Shown here: positions 1 to 11,945 of the stretch, piece after piece
Layout: the number at the start of each line of letters is the position of its first letter
How positions within the stretch are numbered: the first letter of the stretch is position 1
Source of the DNA: Theropithecus gelada
Taxonomy: Eukaryota > Chordata > Mammalia > Primates > Cercopithecidae
Length of the DNA: 64,000 nt
Direction: 5' to 3'
NCBI RefSeq assembly: GCF_003255815.1
Contig: NC_037673.1
Coordinates: 86,661,856-86,725,855, forward strand
Position numbers and translations under genes: made by a program
Notes under the pieces: model-generated
Told to the model about the DNA's origin: nothing
Seen by the model: only the letters and a program-made list of their open reading frames with translations
Database searches by the model: none

Positions 1-21
1 GTAGTTAAAAATACAAACTTC

Positions 22-332
22 CCCTGTAATCTCAGCACTTTGAGAGGCTGAGGCAGGAGGATTGCTTGAGGGCAGGAGCTTGAGACCAGCCTGGGCAAAA
101 TATTGAGACCATCCCCCCAACCCGCCATCTCTACAAGAAACAAGGCTAACAACAACAACAACAACAAAAATTAGCCAGGTGTGGTGGTGCACGCCTGTAC
201 ACCTGTAGTCCCAGATACTTGGTAGGCGGAGGCAGAAGAATCACTTGAGCCCAGGAGTTGGAGGTTACACTGAGCTGTGATGGTACCGCTGCACTTCAGT
301 TGGAGACAGAGCAAGACCCTGTCTCGAAAACA
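22..332 (+). mobile_element. Alu SINE (older, AluJ/S-like)
   Basis: Begins at the Alu 'cctgtaatctcagcacttt' motif, so it lacks the first ~20 bases. It has both monomers and the A-rich linker, which has grown into an (AAC)n run, and ends in an A-rich tail. Many differences from the young consensus suggest an old copy. Confidence 0.95.
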
Positions 333-1164
333 AACAAAAATTTTTAAAAACCATGGCTTCTGAGCACACAGAGCTTACAAGATTGTAAGCAGATGATGGC
401 AGAGGCCACTCTTAGGCAGTTACAGATAAATCTTTAATTACCAACTGTGATAAAACCAAATGTAAATGCTGTGAAGAGTGTGTTAGACACGACTCAGTTT
501 TTAACTAGGTGTCTCATGGGAAGCATCTCTGAGAAGTAACATTTTAGCTTTTATACAGCTTTTTGTAAAAAGTATAACTTTTATATAGGGTAGGTACATG
601 AACAGATTTCCATTTTAATCTGTGAGAAGATCAAAATTCATGTTTGGTTTGGTCATCGTCAAGCACCAACAGAGTATGGGCATGTGGTAGAACTCAATAA
701 GATTTCACTATTGCTGTTAAGTACTCAGAATTACTTAGGCTACTGTTTCAAAAACAGGTAAGGAGCGATGTGCGAAAAATGAAAGTGGAAAGACCTGTTG
801 AAAGATGTTGCAAGAAACGGTGGTATTTTGGACAAGAGTGCCATTGGTAGAGATGGGGCAAAGAAGAGAGTCATGATGTATTTTAGAGATAGAATTAACA
901 GTATTTTGTTATTATAGGGAGATGAGGAAGGGGGAAATTAAAGTCATTCCCAGACTGTGTGAAAAGAAACATGAAAAAAAACTCAGGTTTCATGAGATGG
1001 ATTAACCAGTTTTGAAAACTTTGCATTTGAGATGTTTATGAAGTAATCAGTTGGAGACAACCAAGTAGACAGTGGAATATACAGGCCTGGAAATCACAGA
1101 GAGGACTGGGATAGAAGTACAAATGTGGAGTCATTGGCATGTGCATAGTATTTTCTTTATTTTT
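333..1164. other. Unique AT-rich DNA, no gene seen
   Basis: Frequent stops in all frames. No recognised repeat, promoter or RNA gene. Confidence 0.6.
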
Positions 1165-1905
1165 TGTGATGAGTGCTAATTCAGTACCTACGATGTATCA
1201 GGCACTGTTCTAGCTATTAGGAATATACAGTGAAAGAAAAACAACAAAGTTTCATATGAAGTCTTTTGAAGATAGAGTAGTCACGTCGACCAGAACATAT
1301 AGTCAGAGACAATTGGGGAGAAAGGAGCATTTTAAGAAGTTGACAGGCGGGGCATGGTGGCTCACATCTGTAATCCCAGTGCTTTCAGAGGCCAAGGCAG
1401 GTGGATCACTTGAGGCCAGGAGTTTAAGACTAGCTTGAGTAACATGGTGAGACGCCATCTCCACCAACAAGAAAAAAAAAAAAATTATCCAACCATGGTG
1501 GTGCAGCATGTATAGTCCCAGCTACTCAGGAGGCTGAGAACAGAGGATTACGTGAGCCCAGGAGGTCGAGGTTGCAGTGAGCCATGTTCATGCCACTACA
1601 CTCCAGCCTGAGCAACAGGGCTAGACCCTGCCCCAATCAATCAATCAATATCTGGAAAAGTGTGTTCCAGACAAAGCGGACAGCAACTGCAAAGGCCCTC
1701 AAGGTGAAGTGCATTTGATGTGCCTAAGGAATTCCTAGAGACCGGTATGTTAGCAGTGAAGTAAGCAAAGGAGAAACTAGAAGAAGGAAGGGTCTGAATC
1801 ATGCAGACACTTGTAGTCCACGGTATATTTTTCTAGATGGGATGGCAGTTACTGGAGGATTTGAACAGGGAAGTGATATAATCTGCATTACGTATCTTTA
1901 AAATT
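1165..1905 (-). mobile_element. L2 LINE 3' fragment, split by an Alu
   Basis: The left part has the L2 terminal motif reading 'tatcaggcactgttctagc' on the plus strand. After the Alu the sequence resumes with 'gcaaaggccctcaagg' and 'gaacagggaagtgatat', both part of the common minus-strand L2 segment. Highly diverged, as expected of this ancient family. Confidence 0.75.
1346..1650 (+). mobile_element. Alu SINE inserted in L2
   Basis: Starts with a ggcggggcatggtggctcac-type 5' end, has two monomers, and ends in an (aatc)n-like tail. L2 sequence continues on both sides. Confidence 0.95.
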
Positions 1906-1994
1906 ATATCTCCACTGAGAGTAGATTGTAGGTGTCTAGTGAGGAGCAGCAAGATCCATTAAGAAGCTCCTCGAGTGCTCCTATTCATATATTA

Positions 1995-2411
1995 TGTTAG
2001 GGCTGTGCGCTGAGTTATGCGCCCAACATTCATATGTTGAAGACCTCACTCCCCTCATCTAATGATATTTGCAGATGGACCCTTTGGAAGATAATTAGGT
2101 TTCAATGAGGTGTTCAGGGTAAGGCCGCGTGATGAGATTAGTGCCGTTAGAAACAGAGGCATCGGAGAGCACTCTCTCTCTCTCTTTCTTTCTCTTTCTC
2201 TCTCTTTCTCTCTGCTCCACATCCCTCCTGTGAGGACACAGCAAGAGGACAGTCATCTGCAAGACAAGTAAAACGTCCTCACCAGAACTTGACTATGTTG
2301 GCACCCTGATCTAAGACTTCCAGCCTCCAAAACTGAGAGAAAATAAATTTCTATTGTTTATGCCACTCAGTCTGTGATAGTTTGTGATGGCAGCCTGAGC
2401 AGACTAATACA
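1995..2411 (+). mobile_element. MLT1-type MaLR LTR
   Basis: Reads 'attcatatgttgaagacc' near the start, then the internal CT tract, 'cctccaaaactgagagaaaa', the AATAAA-containing 'aataaatttctattg', and ends in 'gcagactaatac'. These are the landmarks of the mammalian MLT1-like LTR class. It looks like a solo LTR. The subfamily is not resolved. Confidence 0.75.
2169..2215 (+). repeat. CT-rich microsatellite inside the LTR
   Basis: Pure pyrimidine run of CT/CTTT units, expanded from a tract the LTR family normally carries. Confidence 0.9.
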
Positions 2412-4520
2412 ATTAGAAAGAAAAAAAAAATCTCCGGAGGGTGGTAGAGACCAGAAATACCCACTTACTGTGTTAGCTCGTCTAGCGCTATGCAGAGTTC
2501 CAATTCCCAATGTGAATTGGCTTGGCTTGAAAAAAAATTACTATGAATTTGAATAAGATTCAGTTCCTGAAGAGTACAGACAAAAGAACAGCTCTAAGCT
2601 CTGGCAGCTTGCTTTCCTCCTGTCAGTTTCTCTGTCTTATTCATTTATGGTCTCTGAAAAAGGCTGAGGCAAAAATGTAAAGAGAGCAGTTCCACAGGTT
2701 GGAGGATTAGTCAATTCTCCAAGGAGACTCAAACTCCATCTGCTGCTATTTATTAGATCACTCTGTGCCATAAAAACCTATTGATGAGTGGTAGCCAATG
2801 ATATGCCATTACAACAATAGAGATAATGCAATAGCCATGTCATAGAACGGTTACCCCTCATCACAGCTCTGTTTCAATTGTTCCTCAATGCACTGAGCAC
2901 ATTAAAGGGCTGTATTCCAACCGCCAAGCAATTCTGGTGCAGGAGCTCCTTGGAGGCACCTGCTGTGAGTGAAAGGTAATATTGTGACGATTATTACTGC
3001 TTGGAGAGCGATTGCACAGACACGTGCCAACTGCCTGTGCCAGTGCTGGACTGTGTAACAGAATGGATCTAAATTAAACTGAAAATGAAATCAGTTAACT
3101 TTAAATTGTTTAAGTTTCCCAACCAAGCAAAATTGCAAGTAGGGTGACTTACCCTGTTTAATTTTGTGACTATACTTTTGGGGACCAGCTGGAATGCAGC
3201 TGCATTGAAGCATAGAGTGTCCACTTTTTCTTCTGAGGAATGAAAAAGCCTGGAAAAAGACAACCCATTTGTTTTCTGGATGCTTGTATCCATCCAATCT
3301 TATTTCTCAATCCAGATCACTGAAGAAGGTGAAGCATCTTCCCCCCAACATATTAAGTGAATTACACTGATATCAAATAACTTTCCCAGAGCTGAGTCAA
3401 ACCTGCAGCCCAGGCTCATTGGCCAACTGATCCTAGCTTGGGATAGGTCAGAAGCCAACAAGAAGCCCCCAGATCTTGGATTCTACCCCAGCCTTTGCAG
3501 TCCTGGCACCATGTCCACAAAACCTGAAGAAGTCCTAAAATCCAGAGCCCCAGAACCCCAAATGGGATCGCTGCAGTCCTAACTCTGTGATTCTACCCTC
3601 ATGCCACTGTTTCTATTCTCTCCAATACCAACTGCTCAGGGAACCCACTGAGAGGGAACGTGCCCTTTCCTAATGCTGCTCAGTTCTAAAGGAGCTACAA
3701 TGAGAAAGTTGCTGAGGTTTTCCCAAATACTAGTTTAAAAAAAAAAAAGATGAGGTTTGGATTAGAGGACAGAATGTCAGAATGTTCAACAAATATCCAT
3801 GTGCCCTCCACATTCCCCAGTCTCCCCGAGGGTGAGATCTGGGCCATGTGACTAGTTCTGCAAATAGGATAAGAACAGAAGGAGCAGAGTCATTTCCAGC
3901 TCTGGCCTCTCAAGACACCCCATCCTCCAAACCTTCCCCTGCCTTCCCACTTGGAGACAACTGGCCCAACTGTATAACTACAAAATGGCGGGAGCTGTCA
4001 GATCTGTATCAGACCAGAATGTGAGGAAGAAATGTAGATATCTTTGTTGTAGGAAACCACCGAGGCTTCAGGAGTCTGTGTGTTGTTGCTGCCGGCACTG
4101 ATAATCCTGAATATAGACTGTCTTCTGACTGCCTCACTGAATTGGTATTCAGGCACTGTACCTTGTGGTTTGGCCAATCTGATACATGATTTTGAAGTCC
4201 TGGTAGCAACCATTTTTACGATGTCCAAGAAGTAGTATTCTCAAAGTTTGTATTAATGGGAGAGAAAGCTCCATTAAATACTTAGTTAAATGTATTATGC
4301 ATTACTGACTATATGTACAAAGCAGTGAGCTGAAAATTGGGGTAAACACCAGAAAAGTACAAATCATATCAAGGAGGTGACCTGAGAGGCATGGAGCATT
4401 TCCAGATAAAGCAGTTAAATAACAATGGTTCTCATAAAGAAATGCAGAATATGGGAAGACCAGTGTGGGTTGGACGTACGTAAAAATTCTTCAGGTGTAG
4501 GGGGCCTTGGAGGTCAGGTG
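2412..4520. other. Mostly unique DNA; possible degraded repeat near 3780-4085
   Basis: No convincing gene. Overlapping minus-strand ORFs at 3069-3297 and 3998-4228 have no recognisable domain. The 3780-4085 stretch ('ggccatgtgactagttctg' onward) resembles a degraded medium-frequency LTR-like repeat, but I cannot name it. Confidence 0.5.
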
Positions 4521-5204
4521 TGATGGGCTGAATTGTGCTCTCCTCCCCCAAATTCATCTGTTGAAGCTCTAACTTTTGGTATTTCAGACTGTGACTGAAT
4601 TTGGAGATAGGGAATGTAAAGGGGTAGTTAGTTAAAATGAGGTCATTAGGGTGAGCTCTAACTGACATGACTAGCATCCTAACAAGAGGAGGAAATCAGG
4701 ACATAAACGCACACAAAGGGAAGATCATGCAAAAACACAGGGAGAAGATGGCCATCAACAAGCCAAAGAGGCCACGCTTGGTGGCTCACGCCTGTAATCC
4801 CAGCACTTTGGGAGGCTGAGGTGGGCGGATCACTTGAGCCCAGGAGTTCAAGACCAGACTGGGTAACTGGCAAAACCCGATCTCTACCAAAAATACAAAA
4901 CAAAATTAGCCGGCCATGGTGGCTTGCGCCTATTGTTCCAGCTACTCAGGAGGCTGAGGTGGGAGGATTGCTTGAGGCCAAGAGGCAAAGATTGCGGTAA
5001 GCAGAGATCACACCACTGCACTCCAGCATGGGCAATAGAGTGAGACCCTGTTTCAAAAAAAAAGAAAGAAAGGAAAAGAAACCAACCCTGCTGATACCAC
5101 AATCAAACTTTTAGTCTTCAGAGCTGTGAGAAAATAAATTCCTGTTGTTTACGATGCCCAGCCTGTGATACTGTGCTGTGTGGTGGCACTCAAAAACTTA
5201 TACA
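4521..5204 (+). mobile_element. MLT1-like MaLR LTR, split by an Alu
   Basis: Starts 'tgatgggctgaattgtgc' and continues with 'aaattcatctgttgaagc', 'gaggtcattagggtgagc' and 'ggagaagatggccatcaaca'. After the Alu it resumes with 'aaccaaccctgctgatacc', then the AATAAA-type 'gagaaaataaattcctgttg'. Ends near 'cttatacagg'. Confidence 0.75.
4770..5078 (+). mobile_element. Alu SINE inside the LTR
   Basis: Full dimer, 5' end 'ggccacgcttggtggctcac', tail of A-rich AAAG units. Confidence 0.95.
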
Positions 5205-6184
5205 GGCAAAAGTTTCTCCAGAGAAAGAGTGAGACAGTAGTCTGTGCAGTATTATTTCGCTGAACTAAAGCACAGTGGGGAGAATAAACATCCTAAATTT
5301 GGAAGAAAGTAGGGAGAATATCTTCCCTGAAGATATTGAGAATTATAATTGGATGGATAACTTGGAGTAATATTTGTGAGGGTCTTTATTCCCTGATTGA
5401 GAAATTTTGATATTATTCTACAAGTGAGTTGAAGACTGCAGTACATAACAGTTTAAAAATATTACATCGAAATCTCCAGGGTGGGGTCCAAACATTAGTA
5501 TTTTTAACAAGCTTCCAGGTTTTTCTGACAAACCATCCATAAATTTGAGAACCATGGCTATAAGCAGCTGGGAATTCCTAAAAAGATTGCATAGGCATTT
5601 TGCTGTATGGGTGATAGATAAAGAGGTAGGGGCATGCAGATATTCCACAGTGGAGCACTCCTTTATCTCTGATCTAGCCCTACCCAGAATAGTGGAAGCC
5701 TGCAACTACTGGGACTCAAAATATTAAATCCAGTGCCTCCTGGCATGTAAAAGTTCACCTCCACTTAGTTAAATTCATTCTTATTTAAAATAGCAAGCTT
5801 GTTTTTCTTTCTAAACTGTTTTATTGTTTTTAAATGTATATACACAAAGTACCCCAAAATAAATAAATAATGCTTGAATTATCACTATCTTGTCATAAGC
5901 ATTTTATTAACCATTCCTTCTGTGATCTATCTGTGCATTTACTTGTATTGTATAAGCATGCAGTTCACATAAATGTGATGATGCTATTTGTGCTCTCTTA
6001 ATCTATCACCCACTTCTCCACTCAAAAGTAGATTGCAAAAATACCTCCAAATCTTTATTTTATATCTACATCAAAAGTAGATATTTTATATCTACATCAA
6101 AATATTCCATTGTTTAGATGTTTTCTAATTATTTAGCCAGACCTCAACTAATAAGCACATAAATCACTCCTCACTTTTGACCCC
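5205..6184. other. Unique AT-rich DNA with one hAT relic
   Basis: Apart from the MER5A-like relic at 5455-5562 nothing is recognised. Around 6058-6105 the phrase 'atattttatatctacatc' occurs twice in tandem, a short local duplication. Confidence 0.55.
5455..5562 (-). mobile_element. MER5A-like hAT (Charlie) relic
   Basis: On the minus strand it reads 'catggttctcaaat', then a run resembling 'cttgttaaaaatactaatg' and 'gaccccaccctggag', which are MER5A landmarks. Heavily degraded. Confidence 0.55.
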
Positions 6185-6388
6185 TAAAAACAACACTGAC
6201 TGGGGGTTACAGGGGAGAAGAGTGATGGCTAACATGTGCAGGGTTTCTTTTTGAGGTGGTGAAATGTTCTAAAACTGACTATGGTGATGGTTGCACATAT
6301 CTGTGAATATACTACAAACCACTGAACTATATACTTGATATGGGTAAACTGTATGGCATGTGAACTATATCTCAATAAAGCTGTTTTT
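6185..6388 (+). mobile_element. L1M-type 3' UTR end
   Basis: Phrases 'tatggtgatggttgcacata', 'aaccactgaactatatac' and the terminal 'actatatctcaataaa' mark the 3' end of a mammalian L1M element. The younger L1 beginning at 6402 has landed in or beside its A-rich tail. Confidence 0.75.
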
Positions 6389-6401
6389 AAAAAAGACATC
6401 C

Positions 6402-8242
6402 CTTGCCCTCTCTCACCACTCCTATTTAACATAGTATTGGAAGTTCTGGACAGAGCAATCAGGCAAGAGAAAGAAATAAAGGATATTCAAATAAAAAGAA
6501 AGGAAGTCAAATTATTTTTGTTTGCAGGTGACATTATGCTATATGTAGAAAACCTCATCGTCTCAGCCTAAATGCTTCTTAAGCTGATAAGCAACTTCAG
6601 TCAAGCCCCAGGATTCAAAATCAATGTGCAAAAAATTGCTAGCACTCCTATACACCAACAGGCAAGCAGAGAGCTGAATCATGAATTAACTGCTGTTCAC
6701 AATTGCTACAAAAACAATAAAATACCTAGGAATACAGCTAACAGGAGAAGTGAAGGACCTCTTCAAGGAGAAATATAAACCACTCCTTAAATAAATCAGA
6801 GAGGATACAAACAAATGGAAAAACATCCCATGCTTATGGACAGGAAGAATCAATATCATGAAAATGGCCATACTGCCCAAAATAATTTATAGATTCAATG
6901 CTATTCCCATTAAACTACCATTGACATTTTTCACAGAATTGGAAAAAACTACTTTAAAATTCATATGGAATGAAAAAAAGCCCGAATATCCAAGACAATC
7001 CTAAGCAAAAAGAACAAAGCTGAAAGCATCGTGCTACCTGACTTCAAACTATACTACAAGGCTACAGTAACCAAAACAGCATGGTATTGGTACAAGAACA
7101 GACACATAGACCAATGGAACAGAATAGAGAACTCAGAAATAAGGCCACATACCTACAACCATCTCATCTTCAACAAACCTGATGAAAACAAGCAATGCGG
7201 AAAGGATTCCCTGTTTAATAAATGGTGCTGAGAGAACTGGCCAGCCATATGTACAAAACTTAAACTGGACCCCTTCCTTACACCTTATACAAAAATTTAC
7301 TCAAAATGGATTAAAGTCTTAAATGTAAAACCCAAAACTATAAAAACCCTAGAAGAAAATCTAGGCAATATCATTCAGGACATAGGCATGGGCAAAGATT
7401 TCATTATGAAGATGCCAAAAGCAATTGCAATGAAAGCCAAAATTAACAAATGGTATCTAATTAAATTAAAGAGCTCCTGCAAAGCAAAAGAAACTGTCAT
7501 GAGAGTGAGCAGACACCCTACAGAATGCGAGAAAATTTTTGCAATCTACCCATCTGACAAAGGTCTAATATCCAGAGTCTACAAGGAACTTAAACAAATT
7601 TACCAAAAAAAATACAAACAACCCCATTAAAAAGTGGGCAAAGGACGTGAACAGACACTTCTCAAAAGAAGACATACACGTGGCCAACAAACTTATGAAA
7701 AAAGCTCAACATCACTGATCATTAGAGAAATGCAAATCAAAACCACAATGAGATACCATCTCACACCAGTCAGAATGATTATTACTAAAAAGTCAAAAAA
7801 CTGGCTGTGTGCAGTGGCTCACAACTGTAATCCCAGCACTTTGGGAGGCGAAGCTGGGCAGATCACCTGAGGTCAAGAGTTGGAGACCAGCCTGCCCAAC
7901 ATGGGGAAACCCTGTCTCTAATAATACAAAAATTAGCTGAGCATGGTGGCCTACACCTATAATCACAGCTACTCCAGAGGCTGAGGCAGGAGAATCACTT
8001 GAACCCAGGGCCAGCGGGTGCAGTGAGCTAAGATCTCATCATTGCACTCGAGCGTACAATGGGCAATCAGTGAAGCTCCATCTCTAAAAAAATAAGGCAA
8101 AAACAACAGATGCTGGCAAGGTTACAGAGAAAACACTTTTACACTGTTGGTGAGAGTGTAAATTAGTTTAACCACTGTGGAAGACAGTGTGGTGATTCCT
8201 CAAAGTTCTAGTGGCAGAAATACCATTTAACCCAGCAATCCC
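6402..8242 (+). pseudogene. L1 ORF2 (reverse transcriptase) 3'-half remnant
   Basis: Non-autonomous debris of the L1 endonuclease/reverse-transcriptase protein. Conceptual fragments are visible at 6335-6571, 6572-6778, 7031-7231 and 7388-7630, broken by stops and frameshifts. The RT catalytic box, normally FADD, reads F-A-G-D at 6521-6532, so the first of the paired catalytic aspartates is lost. The endonuclease domain and ORF1 are absent because of 5' truncation. It cannot encode active protein. Confidence 0.9.
7803..8094 (+). mobile_element. Alu SINE inserted in L1 ORF2
   Basis: Dimeric Alu between 'aaaaagtcaaaaaact' and 'caaaaacaacagatgctgg', which are contiguous in L1 ORF2. It is therefore younger than the L1. 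Confidence 0.93.
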
Positions 8243-8474
8243 ATTGAATTGCTAATGGATGCTGGGCTTAATACGGAAGTGATGGGATGATCTGTGCAGC
8301 AAACTACCATGGCACACTTTTACCTATGTAACAAACCTCCACATTCTGCACATGTATCCCTGAACTTAAACAGTAAAGATTAAAAAAAAAAAAAGACATC
8401 CTCACAACTACATTTATTCACCCTCTTCAGTTATCCTAATGCAAATTCTGAAATATGTACTCATTAAGAGGCTC

Positions 8475-8528
8475 AATAATTAAGTATTAATGGATTAATA
8501 ATTAAGTATTAATGGATTAATAATTAAT
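8475..8528. repeat. 22-bp AT-rich tandem repeat, about 2.4 copies
   Basis: A unit starting 'aataattaagtattaatg' occurs at 8475-8496 and 8497-8518 without mismatch, followed by a partial third copy. Confidence 0.9.
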
Positions 8529-8584
8529 AATCCAGGGAATTTCATTTTACAGATGAATACATGCTTTTAAAAAAATACACCTGA

Positions 8585-9020
8585 GGCCAGGCGCAGTGGC
8601 TCATGCTTATAATCCCAACATGGGAGGCCAAAGTGGGAGAATCACTTGAGCCCAGGAGTTCAATACCAGCCTGGGCAACATAGGGAAAGCCTGTCTCTAC
8701 AAAAGAATTTTTAAAAGTTAGCCAGGTGTGGTGGTGTGCACCTGCTTTGGAGGCCAAGGTGGCAGCATGGCTTGAGCCCAGAAGTTTGAGACTAGCCTGG
8801 GCAACATAATGGAACCTGGGCAACATAATGGGACCCTATCTCTACAAAAACTTAAAAAATTAGCCAGGCAAGGTGGTACACCTGTGATTCTGCTACTCAG
8901 GAGGCTGAGGTGGGAGGATCACCTGAAATTGGGATGTCAAGGCTGCAGTGAGCTATGCTCATGCCACTGCACTCTAGCCTGGGTGACAGAGTAAGACCCT
9001 GCTCTGGAAAAAGAAAATAA
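8585..9020 (+). mobile_element. Composite Alu with an extra left monomer
   Basis: About 435 bp rather than 300. A left monomer (8585 to ~8740) is followed by a second left-type segment ('ctttggaggccaaggtgg' on) and then a right monomer. Inside, a 19-bp unit beginning 'cctgggcaacataatgg' is duplicated in tandem at 8796-8814 and 8815-8833. Confidence 0.85.
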
Positions 9021-9347
9021 TAATAATACACCCAAAATACACTAATATGAGAATATGTATTTCCCCTCATAATTACCAACACTAGGTTTTGATGACCTTT
9101 TTTTCATTTTGAAAATCTAAGTTGTAAAAGAAAATGTTTGTTATGTTAAAAATTTGATTCGTATCTTTCCTTATATTGGTTATCTATTATTTCTTCTTTG
9201 TGTATTACCTACTTATTTATTTACTTTGCCTATTTTCTTAAATTGAAAATCGCTTTCTAAGATTCTTTTGAATTTTAGAGAAATTGTCCCATGTCTTTGA
9301 ACCATAAGGATGTGATATTTTTCAGGAATATCTCTGTAAAATTAGTA
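9021..9347. other. Unique AT-rich DNA
   Basis: No gene or recognised repeat. Confidence 0.5.
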
Positions 9348-9796
9348 CAGTTGACCCTTGCACAGCATAGACTTGTAATGCATGAATCCACTTATACATG
9401 GATTTTCTTCAGTCTCTGCCACCCCTGAAACGGCAAGACTAAGCTCTCCTATTCCTCTTGCTCCTCAACCTACCCAGTGTGAAGACAGCAAGGATGAAGA
9501 CCTTTATGATGCTCCACTTCCACTTAATGAACAGCAAGTATATTTTCTTTTTGTTATGATTTTCTTAATAACATTTTCTTTTCTGCAGCTTACTTTATTG
9601 TAACAATACAGAATATAATACATACGTGTACAAAATGTGTGCTAATCAATTGTTCATGTTATTGGTAAGGCTTCTGTTCAACAATAGGCTATTAGTAAAA
9701 TTTGTGGCTTGTGGGGAGTCAAACGTCGTACATTGGGTTTTTTGACTGTATAGGTGGTCAGTGGCCCTAACCCCCATCTTATTCAAGGGTCAACTG
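9348..9796. mobile_element. Tigger2-like DNA transposon (non-autonomous)
   Basis: Terminal inverted repeats: 'cagttgaccctt' at the left end and 'aagggtcaactg' at the right end. A TA dinucleotide precedes the left end (9346-9347); the right copy has mutated to CA. Length of 449 bp fits a Tigger2a-type internally deleted element. The 73-codon ORF at 9382-9603 is transposon sequence, not a gene. Confidence 0.8.
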
Positions 9797-9858
9797 CAGT
9801 TGCAAAAAGTAGCAATGTTTCATCAAATCTAAAAACTTTCATGGTTTTTATTTTTTAC

Positions 9859-10133
9859 TTTTTTTATTTTTTTGGAGATGGAGTCTAGCTCTGTCGCCCA
9901 GGCTGGAGTGCAGTGGCGTGATCTCGGCTCAGGGCAAGCTCCACCTCCCAGTTTCACGCCATTCTCCTGCCTCAGCCTCCCGAGTAGCTGGGACTACAGG
10001 CGCCCGTCACCACACCCAGCTAATTTTTTGTATTTTTAGTAGAGACGGGGTTTCACTGTGTTAGTCAGTGTGGTCTCGATCTCGTGACCTCGTGATCCAC
10101 CTGCCTCGGCCTCCCAAAGTGCTGGGATTACAG
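9859..10133 (-). mobile_element. AluY-like SINE, missing ~25 bp of its 5' end
   Basis: Poly(T) followed by 'ggagatggagtctagctctg', and 'cacgccattctcctgcctca'. Stops at 'gctgggattacag', so the final gcgtgagccac...ggcc is absent. Confidence 0.92.
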
Positions 10134-10139
10134 AAATGC

Positions 10140-11945
10140 ATTCATATTTTTATAGTACAAAAAGAAAAAAACTGCTAAGATATAAAAAGTATTAAAAATT
10201 AAGCTCAAAGTAAGTAGAACTAAGGAAACAAGGACTAAAAATCAATAAAATAAAAAATAAATCTTAAAAATCAACAAACTCAAAAGTTAGTTCCTTGAAA
10301 AAAAAGTGTAAACATGATTAACTCCCAATAAAACTGATCAAAAAAAGAAAACAGGAGAGGAAGAAGGGGGAAATTAAACTACTAATATCAGGAGCAAGAC
10401 AGGGAATATCACTACAGAGCTATAAAAATTAAAATGATAATGGGAAGACATCGTGAATAATTTTATGCCAATAAGGTAAAGGATCTATATGAAGTTAACA
10501 AATTCTTTGAAACACACAGTGTATCAAAATTGACTCAAGGACAAATAGAAAATTTGAATAACTTTACCTCTGTTGAAGGAATTGCATTTGTAATGAAACA
10601 TTCCTAAAAACAAAATATCATGCTCATGTGGCTGTGCTGGTGAATCACATCAAATATTTAAGGAAGAAATCAAACCAGTCTTGAATAACCTCTTTCAGAA
10701 AATAGAGGGAGAGCTTAAGCATAAAAGAAAGCAAATACGGTGGATTGGACTTCATCAAAATTAAATATCTCAACTCATTAAGAGATACCATTAAATAGAT
10801 GAAAAGACAAGTCACAGATTTGGAAAAAATATCTGCTATATGATGGCACAGGACTTATATTTAGAATATTTAAAGAACTGCAAATCAATAATAAAAAGAC
10901 AATAACCCAATTTCAAGTGAGCAAATGATTGCAACACTTCACACACATTAAAAAACATAACTACTAAGTTCAATATGGATAATAGTTGATTCAGCAAAGG
11001 TAAAAAGCAACAGGAACTCTTCAACATTGTTGGTGAGGGAGTGAATGGCACAATCACTTTGGAAAACTCTTTGGCACTTTCTTATAAAATTAAATATATA
11101 TCTAATTCATTACCCAGCAATTTCACTCCTAGGTAGTTACTCAGGATAAATGAAAACATGCATCCATAGAAATACTTGTAAAAGAATACTTGTGGCGGCC
11201 AGGCGCAGTGTGGCTCAAGCCTGTAATCCCAGAATTTTGGGAGGCCGAAGTGGGTGGATCACTTGAGGTCAGGAATTCAAGACCAGCCTGGCCAACATGG
11301 TGAAATCCTGTCTCTACAAAAAATTAGCCTGGCATGGTGGTGGGCCCTGTAGTCCCAGCTACTCGGGAGGCTGAGGCAGGAGAATGGCGTGAACCCATGG
11401 GGCGGAGCTTGCAGTGAGCCGAGATTGCGCCATTGCATTCCCGCCTGGGAGACAGACCGAGACTCCGTCTCAAAAAAAAAAAGGAATATGCGTGACAACT
11501 TCATTAATAATAGCTAAAAAATAGAAACAGCCTAACAAGCTATCAACAGTAGACTGGATGAATAAATCATGGTATAACCATACAGTGGAATAGTATCCAG
11601 CAATAAAAATAATAAACTAGTGATGCACACAAGATGGAAGGATCTCAAAAATATATGGAATGAAATAATCCAGACACAAAAGTAAACACTGTGTAATTCC
11701 ATTTAAGTGACGTGCAAAACTAGACAAATTAATCTATGCTGATAGGAAGCCTAACCACGGTGGCTTTTGTGTAGGCGGCCCGTGTGTGGGTGCCAGGCAG
11801 GAGAAACTTTCTAAGGTGATGAAAATATTTTGTCTCTAATATCTGTTTCTGTATCTTGATTAAGGTGTGAGTTACATGAAAATATTCATTTATCAAAGTT
11901 CATTGAACTATTGTATGTAAATTATGCCTTAATTTTTAAAATATG
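10140..11945 (+). mobile_element. Old L1M, ORF2 portion to 3' end
   Basis: Recognisable diverged ORF2 phrases: 'ttttatgccaataagg', 'accagtcttgaataacctc', 'cagcaatttcactcctaggt', 'ggaatagtatccagcaat', then an L1M-type 3' UTR ending 'aaattatgccttaattttt'. Internal deletions and many stops. Interrupted by an Alu. Confidence 0.75.
11197..11481 (+). mobile_element. AluY-like SINE in L1M
   Basis: 5' 'ggccaggcgcagtgtggctc', right monomer with 'gaatggcgtgaaccc'. Flanks 'aagaatacttgtg' and 'aaggaatatgcgtg' look like diverged target-site duplicates. Confidence 0.93.

Larger units (their letters stand above)
6402..8388 (+). mobile_element. 5'-truncated primate L1 (L1PA/L1PB-like)
   Basis: Starts inside ORF2 upstream of the reverse-transcriptase active site and runs through the 3' half of ORF2 to a short 3' UTR ending 'gcacatgtatccctgaactt' plus poly(A). 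The target-site duplication 'aaaaaagacatcc' sits at 6389-6401 and again at 8389-8401. An Alu interrupts it at 7803. The end of ORF2 and most of the 3' UTR (roughly 0.5 kb) are missing between about 8243 and 8250. Confidence 0.92.

Noticed and set aside
9382..9603. 73-codon ORF with acidic segment
   Set aside because: Falls entirely inside the Tigger2-like element (9348-9796).
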